From assembly GCA_021805275.1 (NCBI GenBank), contig JAJZFQ010000196.1:1-30027 (forward strand): a stretch of DNA of 30,027 nt. The letters run 5' to 3'. Numbering within the stretch: position 1 is the stretch's first letter; the number at the start of each line of letters is the position of its first letter. A program made the position numbers and the translations under genes. A model generated the notes under the pieces. That model was given only the letters and a program-made list of their open reading frames with translations, did not search any database and was not told where the DNA came from. This stretch comes from Pseudomonadota bacterium. GTDB taxonomy: Bacteria > Pseudomonadota > Gammaproteobacteria > Steroidobacterales > Steroidobacteraceae. Positions 23,039 through 30,027 of the stretch are shown here, piece by piece.

Positions 23039-24205
23039 TCAGAACCACAGCCGCACGTCGTCGGCGAGCCGTGTGAACAGGCTGCCTTCCGGCACCGGCC
23101 CGAGCGTGATCAGCGGGGCGCTCAGCACCTGCTGGCCGGCACCGTTGGTGACGATGAGCGTGCCGACGGCGGCGCCCGCGGCGAGCGGGGCCTCGAGCGG
23201 CCAGTGGCTCCACACGATGCGGGTGCTGAGCGTCGCGTCAGGTCCGCGCGGCACGGTGAGCACGATCGGCTCTGCCGGGCCGACCGCGGCCGTGCCGTCG
23301 GCCGACTTGTACACGCGCGGCCGGGCGACGATGGCGCGCGCTGCCGCGACGTTCTCGTTCTCGTAGAAGTTGAATCCGTAGTTGATCAGCGCCTCGCTGT
23401 CCTGCACGCGTCCGTTCCAGCTCGGCGCCCCGAGGACCACCGAGACCACCCGCATCCCATTGCGGTCGGCCGAGGTGACCATGCAGTAGCCGGCCGCATC
23501 GGTGAAGCCGGTTTTCATGCCGTCGACCGACGGATCGGTCCACAGCAGCGAGACGCGGTTGCGCTGCGTGATGTGGTCCCAGGTGAACTTCTTGATCTTG
23601 AAGATGAAGTAGTACTGCGGGAAATCGCGGATGATGTCCGTGGCGAGCGTGGCGAGGTCGCGCGCGGTGGTGAAGTGCTCAGGCTTGGGCAGACCGTCCA
23701 CGTCCTCGTAGTGCGTGGAGTTCAGGCCGAGCCGCCGCGCGTAATCGTTCATCAGCGTCACGAAGCCGGCCTGCGTGCCGCCGACTTTCTCGGCCAGCGC
23801 GACCGTGGCGTCGTTGCCTGACTCGACGATCATGCCCTTGAGCAGATTGAGCACGGTGACTTGGCTGCCGGGGTTCAGGAACATGCGCGAGCCGCCCGTG
23901 CGCCACGCCGCCTTGCTGATCGTCACCGGGGTGTCGAGCGTGAGCTGACCGCTCTTCAGCGCCGAGAACACGATGTAGGCGGTCATGAGCTTCGTCAGGC
24001 TCGCCATCGGCAGCTTGTCATCGGCGTTCTTCTGCGCGAGCACCTGGCCGGTGTTGAAATCGAGCAGGACGTAGGAGTGCGCGGGAAGGGCGGGCGGTGG
24101 CGGTACCGGTACGGGAGCGACGGCCGCCGGGGCGGCGCCGGCGAGGGCGGCCAGAACCGGCAGCGCGGCGGCCGCGAGAGCGGACGGGACAGGCGAGCGG
24201 GGCAT
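23039..24205 (-). CDS. dacA: D-alanyl-D-alanine carboxypeptidase (PBP5/6 type)
   Basis: DacA trims the terminal D-alanine from peptidoglycan stem peptides and helps keep cell shape. The 388-residue product has an Ala-rich signal peptide (about 1-29) and a Pro-rich linker. The peptidase S11 domain has SLTK with Ser 69, SGN at 129-131 and KTG at 231-233 in the usual spacing, and a C-terminal beta-rich domain follows. The last residues (LFTRLADDVRLWF) form an amphipathic helix like the membrane anchor of PBP5. The ATG at 24205 has AAGGAGG about ten bases upstream. dat follows after 30 bases. It heads the dacA-dat-ybeD group. Confidence 0.96.
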   Translation of the reverse strand: MPRSPVPSALAAAALPVLAALAGAAPAAVAPVPVPPPPALPAHSYVLLDFNTGQVLAQKNADDKLPMASLTKLMTAYIVFSALKSGQLTLDTPVTISKAAWRTGGSRMFLNPGSQVTVLNLLKGMIVESGNDATVALAEKVGGTQAGFVTLMNDYARRLGLNSTHYEDVDGLPKPEHFTTARDLATLATDIIRDFPQYYFIFKIKKFTWDHITQRNRVSLLWTDPSVDGMKTGFTDAAGYCMVTSADRNGMRVVSVVLGAPSWNGRVQDSEALINYGFNFYENENVAAARAIVARPRVYKSADGTAAVGPAEPIVLTVPRGPDATLSTRIVWSHWPLEAPLAAGAAVGTLIVTNGAGQQVLSAPLITLGPVPEGSLFTRLADDVRLWF

Positions 24206-24300
24206 GGGGAATGATCCTCCTTACTGAAAGCGGCGGCGGGGAGCGCAGGATAAGAGCGCGCTCAGGCCGGATAGTTCGTCATGCAACGGGGCCATCGGGC
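24206..24300 (-). promoter_or_regulatory. dacA upstream region
   Basis: This 95-bp gap is the only sizeable break in the minus-strand wall-gene series. It contains the dacA ribosome binding site (AAGGAGG on the minus strand) and a weak inverted repeat, GAGCGC at 24241-24246 with GCGCTC at 24258-24263. TTGCAT on the minus strand (24286-24281) resembles a -35, but no -10 lies at a fitting distance. A promoter here is likely but not located. Confidence 0.3.
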
Positions 24301-25113
24301 TCACGGTTTGACCAGGATGGCGCCGGGATAGCCGAGGCCGGTGAGGCGCGCGGCGAGCTGATCATACTGGTCCACGGCGCTGATCGGACCGACCCGTACG
24401 CGGTACAGGTCGCCGCCGGTCACCGACGGGGAAAGGATGAAGGCGTTCGCCATGCCGGCGGCCTCAAGCCGCGCCAGGACGCGCTCGGCGTTGGCGGGCA
24501 CGGTGAACGCCCCGACCTGCACGTAGAGGAGCGCGCCGACCGGCTGCATGGCGCTCGAGACCGTGGCGGGACTGCCGGGGGTGATTGCCTGCACGTCGAC
24601 CAGTGCCGTACCGGTGCCGAGCATGCCGAGCTTGGCGGCCGCCACGTAGGACAGGTCGATCAGGCGGTGCGCCACGAACGGACCGCGGTCGTTGACCTTG
24701 ACGATGATGCTGCGGCCGTTGGACAGGTCGGTGACGCGCACGTAGGTCGGCAGCGGCAGCACCTTGTTGGCCGCGGTCATCGCGTACATGTCGTAGCGCT
24801 CGCCGTCGGCGGTGTTCTTGCCGTCGAAAGTCGGGCCGTACCACGAGGCGACGCCGACCTGGTTGTAGCCGGCGGCGCTGGCGAGCACGTAGTAGCGCCG
24901 GCCGTTCACGTCGTAGAAGGGCGGATTGCCGCGCGGCGCCGGCGGCAGGTAGTGCGGGACGGGATTGGCAATGGCGTGCCAGCCCGAGGGCAGCGGCGGC
25001 AGGCCGCCGCCGGAACCGGCGAGCGCGTGATGACTGGTGGCGCAACCGCCGAGTGCACCGGCGAGCAGGACGGTCCCGCACAGGGCCGCTCGCCCCTGCA
25101 GCGCACCTCTCAC
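24301..25113 (-). CDS. rlpA: RlpA septal-ring lipoprotein, DPBB plus SPOR; TAAH histidine replaced
   Basis: RlpA is an outer-membrane lipoprotein; in Pseudomonas it is a lytic transglycosylase that cuts glycan strands without stem peptides and helps daughter cells separate. The 270-residue product has a lipoprotein signal with lipobox LGGC (Cys 24), a double-psi beta-barrel (about 86-178; VGVASWYGPTFDGKNTADGE, NDRGPFV) and a SPOR domain (about 195-270; LLYVQVGAF, YRVRVGPI) that binds denuded glycan. Family catalytic candidates Glu (GERYDM, 105) and Asp (NDRGP, 142) are present, but the His of TAAHKTLP is Asn 116 (TAANKVLP). The start is GTG at 25113, overlapping the mltB stop (GTGA). Confidence 0.95.
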   Translation of the reverse strand: MRGALQGRAALCGTVLLAGALGGCATSHHALAGSGGGLPPLPSGWHAIANPVPHYLPPAPRGNPPFYDVNGRRYYVLASAAGYNQVGVASWYGPTFDGKNTADGERYDMYAMTAANKVLPLPTYVRVTDLSNGRSIIVKVNDRGPFVAHRLIDLSYVAAAKLGMLGTGTALVDVQAITPGSPATVSSAMQPVGALLYVQVGAFTVPANAERVLARLEAAGMANAFILSPSVTGGDLYRVRVGPISAVDQYDQLAARLTGLGYPGAILVKP

Positions 25114-26177
25114 CGCGGCTGATCCGGACCGCCCGCCGGGCCGTGCGCGGCGCGGGCCGCCGCGGACAGCTCGTGCGGGTTGCTCGCCGGGTGCACGCGC
25201 CGCGCGATCGCTTGTGCCAGCTCATCGACCGCCATGACGTACAGCTTGCTGTGGTTGTAGGTCAGCAGCGCGTGGAAGTTGTTGAACCCGGCCCGGTAAA
25301 TCGGCCCCGAGCGCCTGTGGGCGAGCAGCAGCACGACGGGCGTGTCGACGCTCTGGTCGGTCTCGACCTCGACGCCCTGCGCGGCGAGTGCGCCCACGGT
25401 GCGATCGAGCGCGAGGTTGTGCGGATCGACCTCGAAACGGGCGCCCGGTTCGATCCGCACACGGGCGAGAACCGGCGCGCCGGGCTGCCAGCCGTGCTCG
25501 CGCAGGTAGTTCGCGACACTCGCGAAGATGTCGTCCCAGTCGGAGAACAGGTTCGGCGGCCCATCGCCCGTCGCGCGCGCATAGCGCAGATAGGCCGAGG
25601 GCATGAACTGCATCGGTCCCATCGCGCCGGCGTAGGAGCCCTTCACGGTGAGCGGGTCGAGCCGGTCGCGCTGCGCCAGCACGAGGAAGTGCTCGAGCTC
25701 CAGGGCAAAGAACCGGCTGCGCGCCGGATAATCGAAGGCCAGGGTGCTCAGCGCATCGAGCACCCGGAACGAGCCGGTGAGCCGACCGTAATAGGTCTCC
25801 ACGCCGAGGATGGCGACGATGTAGCGCGGATCGACGCCCTGCTCGGCGCCGACGCGCGCCAGCGCCCGCCGGTGCGCCTGCCAGAAGGCCGCCCCGGCAG
25901 CGATGCGTGCCGGGTTAAGGAAGATACGCCGGTACTGCCACCACTCGAGCACGTGCTCGGCGGGCCGGTTCATCATCGCGATGATCGAGGGCTGCGGCTT
26001 TGCCTGCTCCAGAATGCGCAGCACGCGCGCGCGGTTCAGGCCGTCACGGCGCGCGACGTGGGCGGCGAAGCGCTGCAGCTGCGGGCGTGAAAAATGCGCG
26101 CCGGTTTGCGGCGCGGCGTCGGCGGGGCGCGCCACGAGACCGAGCACGAGCAGGGCAGGGAGGATCGATCGCAGCAC
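25110..26177 (-). CDS. mltB: Lytic murein transglycosylase B
   Basis: MltB cleaves glycan strands to 1,6-anhydro-muropeptides, allowing wall growth and feeding recycling. The 355-residue product has a signal peptide (about 1-21, cleavage near ADA) with no lipobox, so it should be a soluble periplasmic form. The lysozyme-like core has the catalytic Glu 127 in ILGVETYYGRLTGSFRVLDAL's first part (ILGVETYYGRLTG), then YAGAMGPMQFMPSAY and FSDWDDIFASVANYL, followed by the C-terminal FNNFHALLTYNHSKLYVMAV. The start is GTG at 26177 with AAGGAGC eight bases upstream; a much longer open frame overlaps rodA and is rejected. It lies 11 bases after rodA and overlaps rlpA, so all three are probably co-translated. 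Confidence 0.95.
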   Translation of the reverse strand: MLRSILPALLVLGLVARPADAAPQTGAHFSRPQLQRFAAHVARRDGLNRARVLRILEQAKPQPSIIAMMNRPAEHVLEWWQYRRIFLNPARIAAGAAFWQAHRRALARVGAEQGVDPRYIVAILGVETYYGRLTGSFRVLDALSTLAFDYPARSRFFALELEHFLVLAQRDRLDPLTVKGSYAGAMGPMQFMPSAYLRYARATGDGPPNLFSDWDDIFASVANYLREHGWQPGAPVLARVRIEPGARFEVDPHNLALDRTVGALAAQGVEVETDQSVDTPVVLLLAHRRSGPIYRAGFNNFHALLTYNHSKLYVMAVDELAQAIARRVHPASNPHELSAAARAAHGPAGGPDQPR

Positions 26178-26188
26178 TGGAGCGCTCC

Positions 26189-27325
26189 TTAGCCCATCAG
26201 CTTCCGATGCGAAAACAGCGACATGAGAATACCGAAACCGGTCAGGACCGTCACCACGGAGCTGCCCCCGTAACTGACCAGCGGCAGCGGCACGCCCACC
26301 ACGGGCACCAGCCCCGTCACCATGCCGGCGTTGATGAACACGTACACGAAGAACGTGAGCGCGACGCTGCCGCCGAGCAGCCGCGAGAACGTGTCCGGAC
26401 ACTGCATGGCGAGGTAGATCGAGCGGCCGATGACGAACGCGTACAGCAGCAGCAGCAGCGCGAGTCCGACCAGCCCGAACTCCTCGCCGATCACTGCAAA
26501 GATGAAATCCGTGGTGCGCTCGGGCAGGAAGTCGAGCTGCGCCTGGCTGCCGGCCATCCACCCCTTGCCGAACAGCCCGCCGGAGCCGACGGCGATCTGC
26601 GACTGGATGATGTGGTAGCCGGCCCCGAGCGGATGCGCCTCGGGATTGAGAAAGGTGAGCAGCCGCTCGCGCTGGTAGCCGTGCATGAAGCGCAGGCCCA
26701 CCGCCGCGCCGAGCACGGCGAGCAGCACCAGGCTGACGAGCACCCGCACGCGCAGGCCGCAGAGAAACACCACCACCGCGCCGGCGGCGATGATCAGGGC
26801 GGCGGTGCCCAGGTCCGGCTCCTTCGCCACCAGCGCCACCGGCACGAGGATGATCAGTCCGAGCATGCCGAGGTCGCGCGCGCGCGGTGGCAGGGGTCGC
26901 TCGTGCAGGTACCAGGCGCACATCATGGGCACGGCGAGCTTCATCAGCTCGGAGGGCTGGAAGTGAATCGGGCCCAGGTCGAGCCAGCGCTTGGCTCCAA
27001 GGTGCACGTGGCCCACGGCGGCCACCGCGAGCAGCAGCAGGACGCCAAGACCGTAGAGCCAGGGCGAGGCGCGCCGCAGCAGGTTCGGGCTGATGCGCGC
27101 CACCGCGAGCATGATGACGGTCCCGACCACCAGGCGCATCAGGGTGCGCACCAGCATGGCCGTGTTTTCGGCCGAGGCGCTGTAGAGCACCACCAGGCCG
27201 TAGGCCGCCGTCAGTGCCAGTGCGACCGCGAGCGGGCCGTCGGTCTTCAGCGCAAGCAACACCCGGGCCGCACCGCTTAAGGTGCGGCGCGTGCGCGAGT
27301 CGGTGGAGATTTCCTCGTGAATCAT
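26189..27325 (-). CDS. rodA: Rod-shape peptidoglycan glycosyltransferase RodA
   Basis: RodA, a SEDS-family polymerase, makes glycan strands for side-wall growth together with PBP2. The 378-residue product (E. coli 370) has about ten membrane segments. Visible SEDS motifs are GAKRWLDLGPIHFQPSELMK near 110-129, the large loop with GSQAQLDFLPERTTDFIFAV near 259-278, whose Asp 273 matches the catalytic Asp of the family, and GVPLPLVSYGGSSV near the C-terminus. The ATG at 27325 overlaps the mrdA stop by four bases (ATGA), so the polymerase and its transpeptidase are translationally coupled. Upstream open frame is a shadow of mrdA. Confidence 0.97.
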   Translation of the reverse strand: MIHEEISTDSRTRRTLSGAARVLLALKTDGPLAVALALTAAYGLVVLYSASAENTAMLVRTLMRLVVGTVIMLAVARISPNLLRRASPWLYGLGVLLLLAVAAVGHVHLGAKRWLDLGPIHFQPSELMKLAVPMMCAWYLHERPLPPRARDLGMLGLIILVPVALVAKEPDLGTAALIIAAGAVVVFLCGLRVRVLVSLVLLAVLGAAVGLRFMHGYQRERLLTFLNPEAHPLGAGYHIIQSQIAVGSGGLFGKGWMAGSQAQLDFLPERTTDFIFAVIGEEFGLVGLALLLLLYAFVIGRSIYLAMQCPDTFSRLLGGSVALTFFVYVFINAGMVTGLVPVVGVPLPLVSYGGSSVVTVLTGFGILMSLFSHRKLMG

Positions 27326-29334
27326 GGCTGGGGCTTCGTGGCCCGTTGCAGTGGGGTCAGTGTCGCTACGCCGGCGAGTACGCGCGGCTTGAGGTTCGAG
27401 GGCTCCGAATACGGACCGCGCCCCGGATGCGCCAGGAGCTTGCCGTCCGGTCCGAGTAAATACGCGTCCATGATCTTGCGCGCAATCGGCGCGGCGCCCG
27501 TGGAGCCCCAGCCGGCATGCTCGTCCAGGACCGCGACCGCGATGCGCGGGGCGTTCGCGGGGGCGAAGGCGATGAACCACGCATCGTCGCGCAATTTCTC
27601 GAGCGTTCCCTTCGCCGTGTAGCTCCCCTCGTTCGAGGCTCCCTTGGCCTGCTCGCTCACCAGCTGCGCCGTGCCGGTCTTGCCGGCGATGGGGTAGGTG
27701 CTGTCGCGCAGCTGCCAGTACGCGGTGCCGCGGGGCTTGGTGGTCACCCCGATCATGGCCCGCACGATCACCTTCCAGGACGCCGGGCTGATCTGGATGA
27801 GATTGCCCTGCAGCACGGGGCGCTTCCAGTGGATCTGACCGGTGCGCGCATCGCGGATCCCGGTGACCAGGCGGGGTCTGAAGTTCAGACCCCGGGCGGC
27901 GAGCATGGCCGTGTAGTGCGCGAGCTGCAGCGGTGTGGTGAGGAAGTAGCCCTGGCCGATGCCGAGGATCACCGTGTCCCCGGGGAACCATTCGCGCTCG
28001 GCGGGGTTGCGGAAATGCGCCGCCTTCCACGCTTTGGACGGCACGAGTCCGGGCAGTTCACCGGGGATGTCGATGCCGGTGGGCCGGCCGAAGTCGAAAT
28101 TCGGCAGCCAGCTCGAGATCCGATCGATGCCCATCAGGTGGGCGAGGCGGTAGAAGTACACGTCGCACGACATGATGATGGCCGTGCGCATGGTCATCTC
28201 GCCGCAGTACTCGTGCATGGCGTTGTGGTAGAGGTGAGCGCTGCCGGGCAGGTGATACGCGTAGCGGGCCAGCACGGGCTGGTGGGCGTCGATCACCCCG
28301 TCGGTCAGCGCTCCGAGGGCCAGTGCCGGTTTGATGGTCGAGCCGGAGGGCAGCTCGGCGCGCAGCGCCCGGTTGAACAACGGCTGGCGCGGGTCCTGCA
28401 GGAGCGCCCGGTACTGCTTCTCGGTGATGCCGCGCGCGAACAGGTTGGGATCGAATGAGGGGGAGCTGGCCATGGCGATCACATCGCCGTTCCAGGGATT
28501 CAGGGCGACCACCGCCCCGTCGTGCCCCTTGAGCAGACTCTCGGCGACCCGCTGGACCTTGGCATCGAGAGAGAGAATGACATCGTCGCCTGGCGTCGGC
28601 GGCTCCACGCGCAGCTCCCGGCCGAGGGCGCCCGGCCTCTGGACCGGCCGCCCGAGTGCGTTCACCAGGATCTGGCGGTAGCCGTTGGTGCCGTGCAGCT
28701 GCTTCTCGTAGGCGGCCTCGACGCCGGTCTTGCCGATGACTGCCGTGCCGGCGTAGGCGGCCTGGTTGATGTGCGCCAGGTCGCTCGGGCTGATGGTGCC
28801 GACATAACCGACGGCGTCCACCGCCAGGCCGTCGAACGGATACCAGCGGGCCTGGCGCGGATCGATGTCGATGCCCGGGAATTCGTAGCGATGCACGGCG
28901 AAGCTCGCCACCTCGTCGGCCGACAGATCGAGCCGGATGGGCACCGTGTCGAAGCTGCGGTGCGATCTGATGGTGCGGATGAGCTCCGGCAGGTCGGTCT
29001 GCTGCAGCAGACCGAGACGCACCAGGTGCTTCAGCTCCGCCTGCAGCGCCGGCACCTCATCGGGGGTGAGCTCCAGGTCGAACGTCGGCCGGTTCGAGGC
29101 GATGACCTCGCCGTTGCGATCCAGGATCAGTCCGCGGGCGGCCGGAATCGGCACGGTGCGCACGCCGTTATCGAGCGAGAGCACCTCGTAGTAGTGCTGG
29201 CGGATGATCTGCAGGTAGTACAGCCGGCCGAGCACGGCCAGCGCCGCCAGCACCATGAGCGCGCCGGCGAACCAGGCGCGGCGGATGAACATCCGCTGCT
29301 CGCGCCAGTGGTCCTTGATTCGGACGGGGGGCAT
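27322..29334 (-). CDS. mrdA: Penicillin-binding protein 2 (elongation transpeptidase)
   Basis: PBP2 cross-links new glycan in the elongasome and activates RodA. The 670-residue product has one N-terminal membrane anchor (about 20-42), a non-catalytic pedestal domain (about 60-260; ARGLILDRNGEVIASN near 66) and a transpeptidase domain with SGSTIKP (nucleophile Ser 332), SCD at 389-391 as the second motif and KTGTAQ at 552-557. It is somewhat longer than E. coli PBP2 (633), partly through a C-terminal tail rich in Pro and basic residues. The ATG at 29334 lies 15 bases after the mreD stop. The mreC-mreD-mrdA-rodA order is the standard elongation operon. Confidence 0.97.
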   Translation of the reverse strand: MPPVRIKDHWREQRMFIRRAWFAGALMVLAALAVLGRLYYLQIIRQHYYEVLSLDNGVRTVPIPAARGLILDRNGEVIASNRPTFDLELTPDEVPALQAELKHLVRLGLLQQTDLPELIRTIRSHRSFDTVPIRLDLSADEVASFAVHRYEFPGIDIDPRQARWYPFDGLAVDAVGYVGTISPSDLAHINQAAYAGTAVIGKTGVEAAYEKQLHGTNGYRQILVNALGRPVQRPGALGRELRVEPPTPGDDVILSLDAKVQRVAESLLKGHDGAVVALNPWNGDVIAMASSPSFDPNLFARGITEKQYRALLQDPRQPLFNRALRAELPSGSTIKPALALGALTDGVIDAHQPVLARYAYHLPGSAHLYHNAMHEYCGEMTMRTAIIMSCDVYFYRLAHLMGIDRISSWLPNFDFGRPTGIDIPGELPGLVPSKAWKAAHFRNPAEREWFPGDTVILGIGQGYFLTTPLQLAHYTAMLAARGLNFRPRLVTGIRDARTGQIHWKRPVLQGNLIQISPASWKVIVRAMIGVTTKPRGTAYWQLRDSTYPIAGKTGTAQLVSEQAKGASNEGSYTAKGTLEKLRDDAWFIAFAPANAPRIAVAVLDEHAGWGSTGAAPIARKIMDAYLLGPDGKLLAHPGRGPYSEPSNLKPRVLAGVATLTPLQRATKPQP

Positions 29335-29349
29335 TGCGCAGCGCGCCGC

Positions 29350-29823
29350 TCAGGCGCGCGGTCGGTAGGTTTGGGCGAGCGTCGCGGCGACCGGCGGCCA
29401 CAGCAGCGCCCCGGTGAGCGCCGGCACCCAGCGCAGCGGCGTGGTGAGCGGGTGGCCGCTCCACCCGTCGATCGCCCACAGCACGAATTCATACAGCACG
29501 AGCACGACCAGCAGCACCAGTGCCTGCTGCACGAGCGGCTTGGTGCGGATGCGCTGGTGTTCGCGCACGCCGAGGTACGCCACCAGGGCGACGGCGAGCG
29601 CGTGCTCGCCGAGCACCGGGCCCTGGAAGGCATCGAGCAGCAGTCCGCAGGCCCAGCCGAGGCCGATGCCGGTGCTGCGCGGGGTCTGGACCGACCAGTA
29701 AAACACCACGAGCACGAGGAAATCCGGCCGGATGATGGCGAGCCACGCGGGCAGCGGCACCAGCGTCAGCACCAGCGCCACGAGCACCGTCTTGGCGATC
29801 GCGCCGCGCGGCGAGGTGCTCAT
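29350..29823 (-). CDS. mreD: Rod-shape-determining protein MreD
   Basis: MreD is a small inner-membrane protein that works with MreC to link MreB filaments to PBP2-RodA. The 157-residue product is almost entirely hydrophobic, with about five or six membrane segments, and has the family-like PDFLVLVVFYWSVQTP near 33 and GWACGLLLDAFQGPVLGEHAL near 56-76 (the GLLLDAFQGPVLG pattern is typical). The ATG at 29823 overlaps the mreC stop by four bases (ATGA). Sequence conservation in this family is low, but length, topology and position between mreC and mrdA make the call safe. Confidence 0.93.
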   Translation of the reverse strand: MSTSPRGAIAKTVLVALVLTLVPLPAWLAIIRPDFLVLVVFYWSVQTPRSTGIGLGWACGLLLDAFQGPVLGEHALAVALVAYLGVREHQRIRTKPLVQQALVLLVVLVLYEFVLWAIDGWSGHPLTTPLRWVPALTGALLWPPVAATLAQTYRPRA

Positions 29824-30027
29824 GGCGGGCTCCGCTGCGGGGCCGCGGCGGCGGGAGTCTTGGCCTTGGAGGGTGCCGGCAGCGGCCCCGCCGGGGCGGC
29901 GCCCGCTGGGGCCGTGCCCGAGGCGGTGCCCGCCTTGGCCGGTGGCGCACAGAGCGCCGGGGGCGGCTGCGGCGGCGGGGCGAGCGGCTGCGCGGCGGGA
30001 TTGCCGGAGAGCAACTGACCCTGGTGC
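29820..30027 (-). CDS. mreC: MreC C-terminal tail (cut by window edge)
   Basis: Only about 68 C-terminal residues are present, beginning HQGQLLSGNPAAQPL at the window edge and ending at a TGA that overlaps the mreD start. The tail is low-complexity and rich in Pro and Ala (APPPQPPPA, KAKTPAAAAPQRSPP), which is common beyond the conserved beta-sandwich domains of MreC, the periplasmic scaffold of the elongasome. The identification rests on position directly before mreD rather than on the tail itself, which has no distinctive motif. Confidence 0.8.
   Translation of the reverse strand, partial: HQGQLLSGNPAAQPLAPPPQPPPALCAPPAKAGTASGTAPAGAAPAGPLPAPSKAKTPAAAAPQRSPP

Noticed and set aside
22145..23821. 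Long open frame (558 residues) on the plus strand
   Set aside because: It lies antisense to dat and dacA, which have clear catalytic motifs; its Arg/Ala/His-rich sequence is the usual product of high-GC codon bias on the opposite strand.
26178..26921. N-terminal extension of the mltB frame
   Set aside because: It overlaps rodA in another frame; the GTG at 26177 has a strong ribosome binding site and starts a proper signal peptide.
29820..30027. Pro/Ala-rich tail as a separate small gene
   Set aside because: The frame is open to the window edge and ends overlapping mreD exactly as mreC does, so it is the MreC C-terminus.
1..30027. Mobile elements, CRISPR arrays, tRNA genes, integration sites
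   Set aside because: No transposase, integrase, direct-repeat array or tRNA-like cloverleaf was recognised; gene order and composition are uniform apart from the short AT-rich putA spacer.

Overview
The window looks like a stretch of core chromosome from a high-GC (roughly 70% by eye) gammaproteobacterium, perhaps a Xanthomonadales-, Nevskiales- or Steroidobacter-like lineage. The reasons are conserved gene order (lptD-surA-pdxA-rsmA-apaG-apaH, divergent amgK-murU, mreCD-mrdA-rodA-mltB-rlpA-dacA), the protein families present and heavy GC use at third codon positions. The genus assignment is inference. There are no tRNA or rRNA genes, insertion sequences, phage genes or CRISPR arrays, and no gene-free stretch reaches 300 bases (the longest is about 226). 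I see no multi-gene novel system; the unusual features are individual genes and sites.

Left part (1-8671): thyA (cut by the window edge) and lgt form a tight pair on the minus strand, followed by an RlmI-type rRNA methyltransferase. A thioredoxin-fold DUF255 protein (YyaL/SPATA20 type) is divergent from the methyltransferase and converges, one base apart, on a large bifunctional PutA. PutA lacks the DNA-binding domain of enteric PutA and is transcribed away from an Lrp/AsnC regulator across an AT-rich 96-bp spacer. Downstream of that regulator is what looks like a frameshifted small gene.

Middle (8690-18348, all minus strand): reading in the transcription direction, lptD, surA, pdxA, rsmA, a UspA-type stress protein (an insertion in the usual order), apaG, apaH, a 3-hydroxyanthranilate dioxygenase and an unrecognised membrane protein with PDZ-like and GAF-like parts. 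The themes are outer-membrane assembly, vitamin B6 synthesis, ribosome maturation, Ap4A hydrolysis and a possible tryptophan-to-NAD step.

Right part: amgK and murU (recycling of cell-wall MurNAc) run divergently from lptD, followed by lipA and lipB on the plus strand. They converge on a long minus-strand cell-wall group: mreC (partial), mreD, mrdA (PBP2), rodA, mltB, rlpA, then dacA, dat and the DUF493 gene ybeD. The elongation machinery, the lytic enzymes that release wall fragments and the recycling enzymes are therefore close together. Start and stop codons overlap by four bases at seven junctions, which points to translational coupling. The most notable details are an RlpA in which the family's TAAH histidine is asparagine, an LptD without the usual N-terminal cysteine, and -10-like hexamers placed so close to some start codons that leaderless mRNAs are possible.
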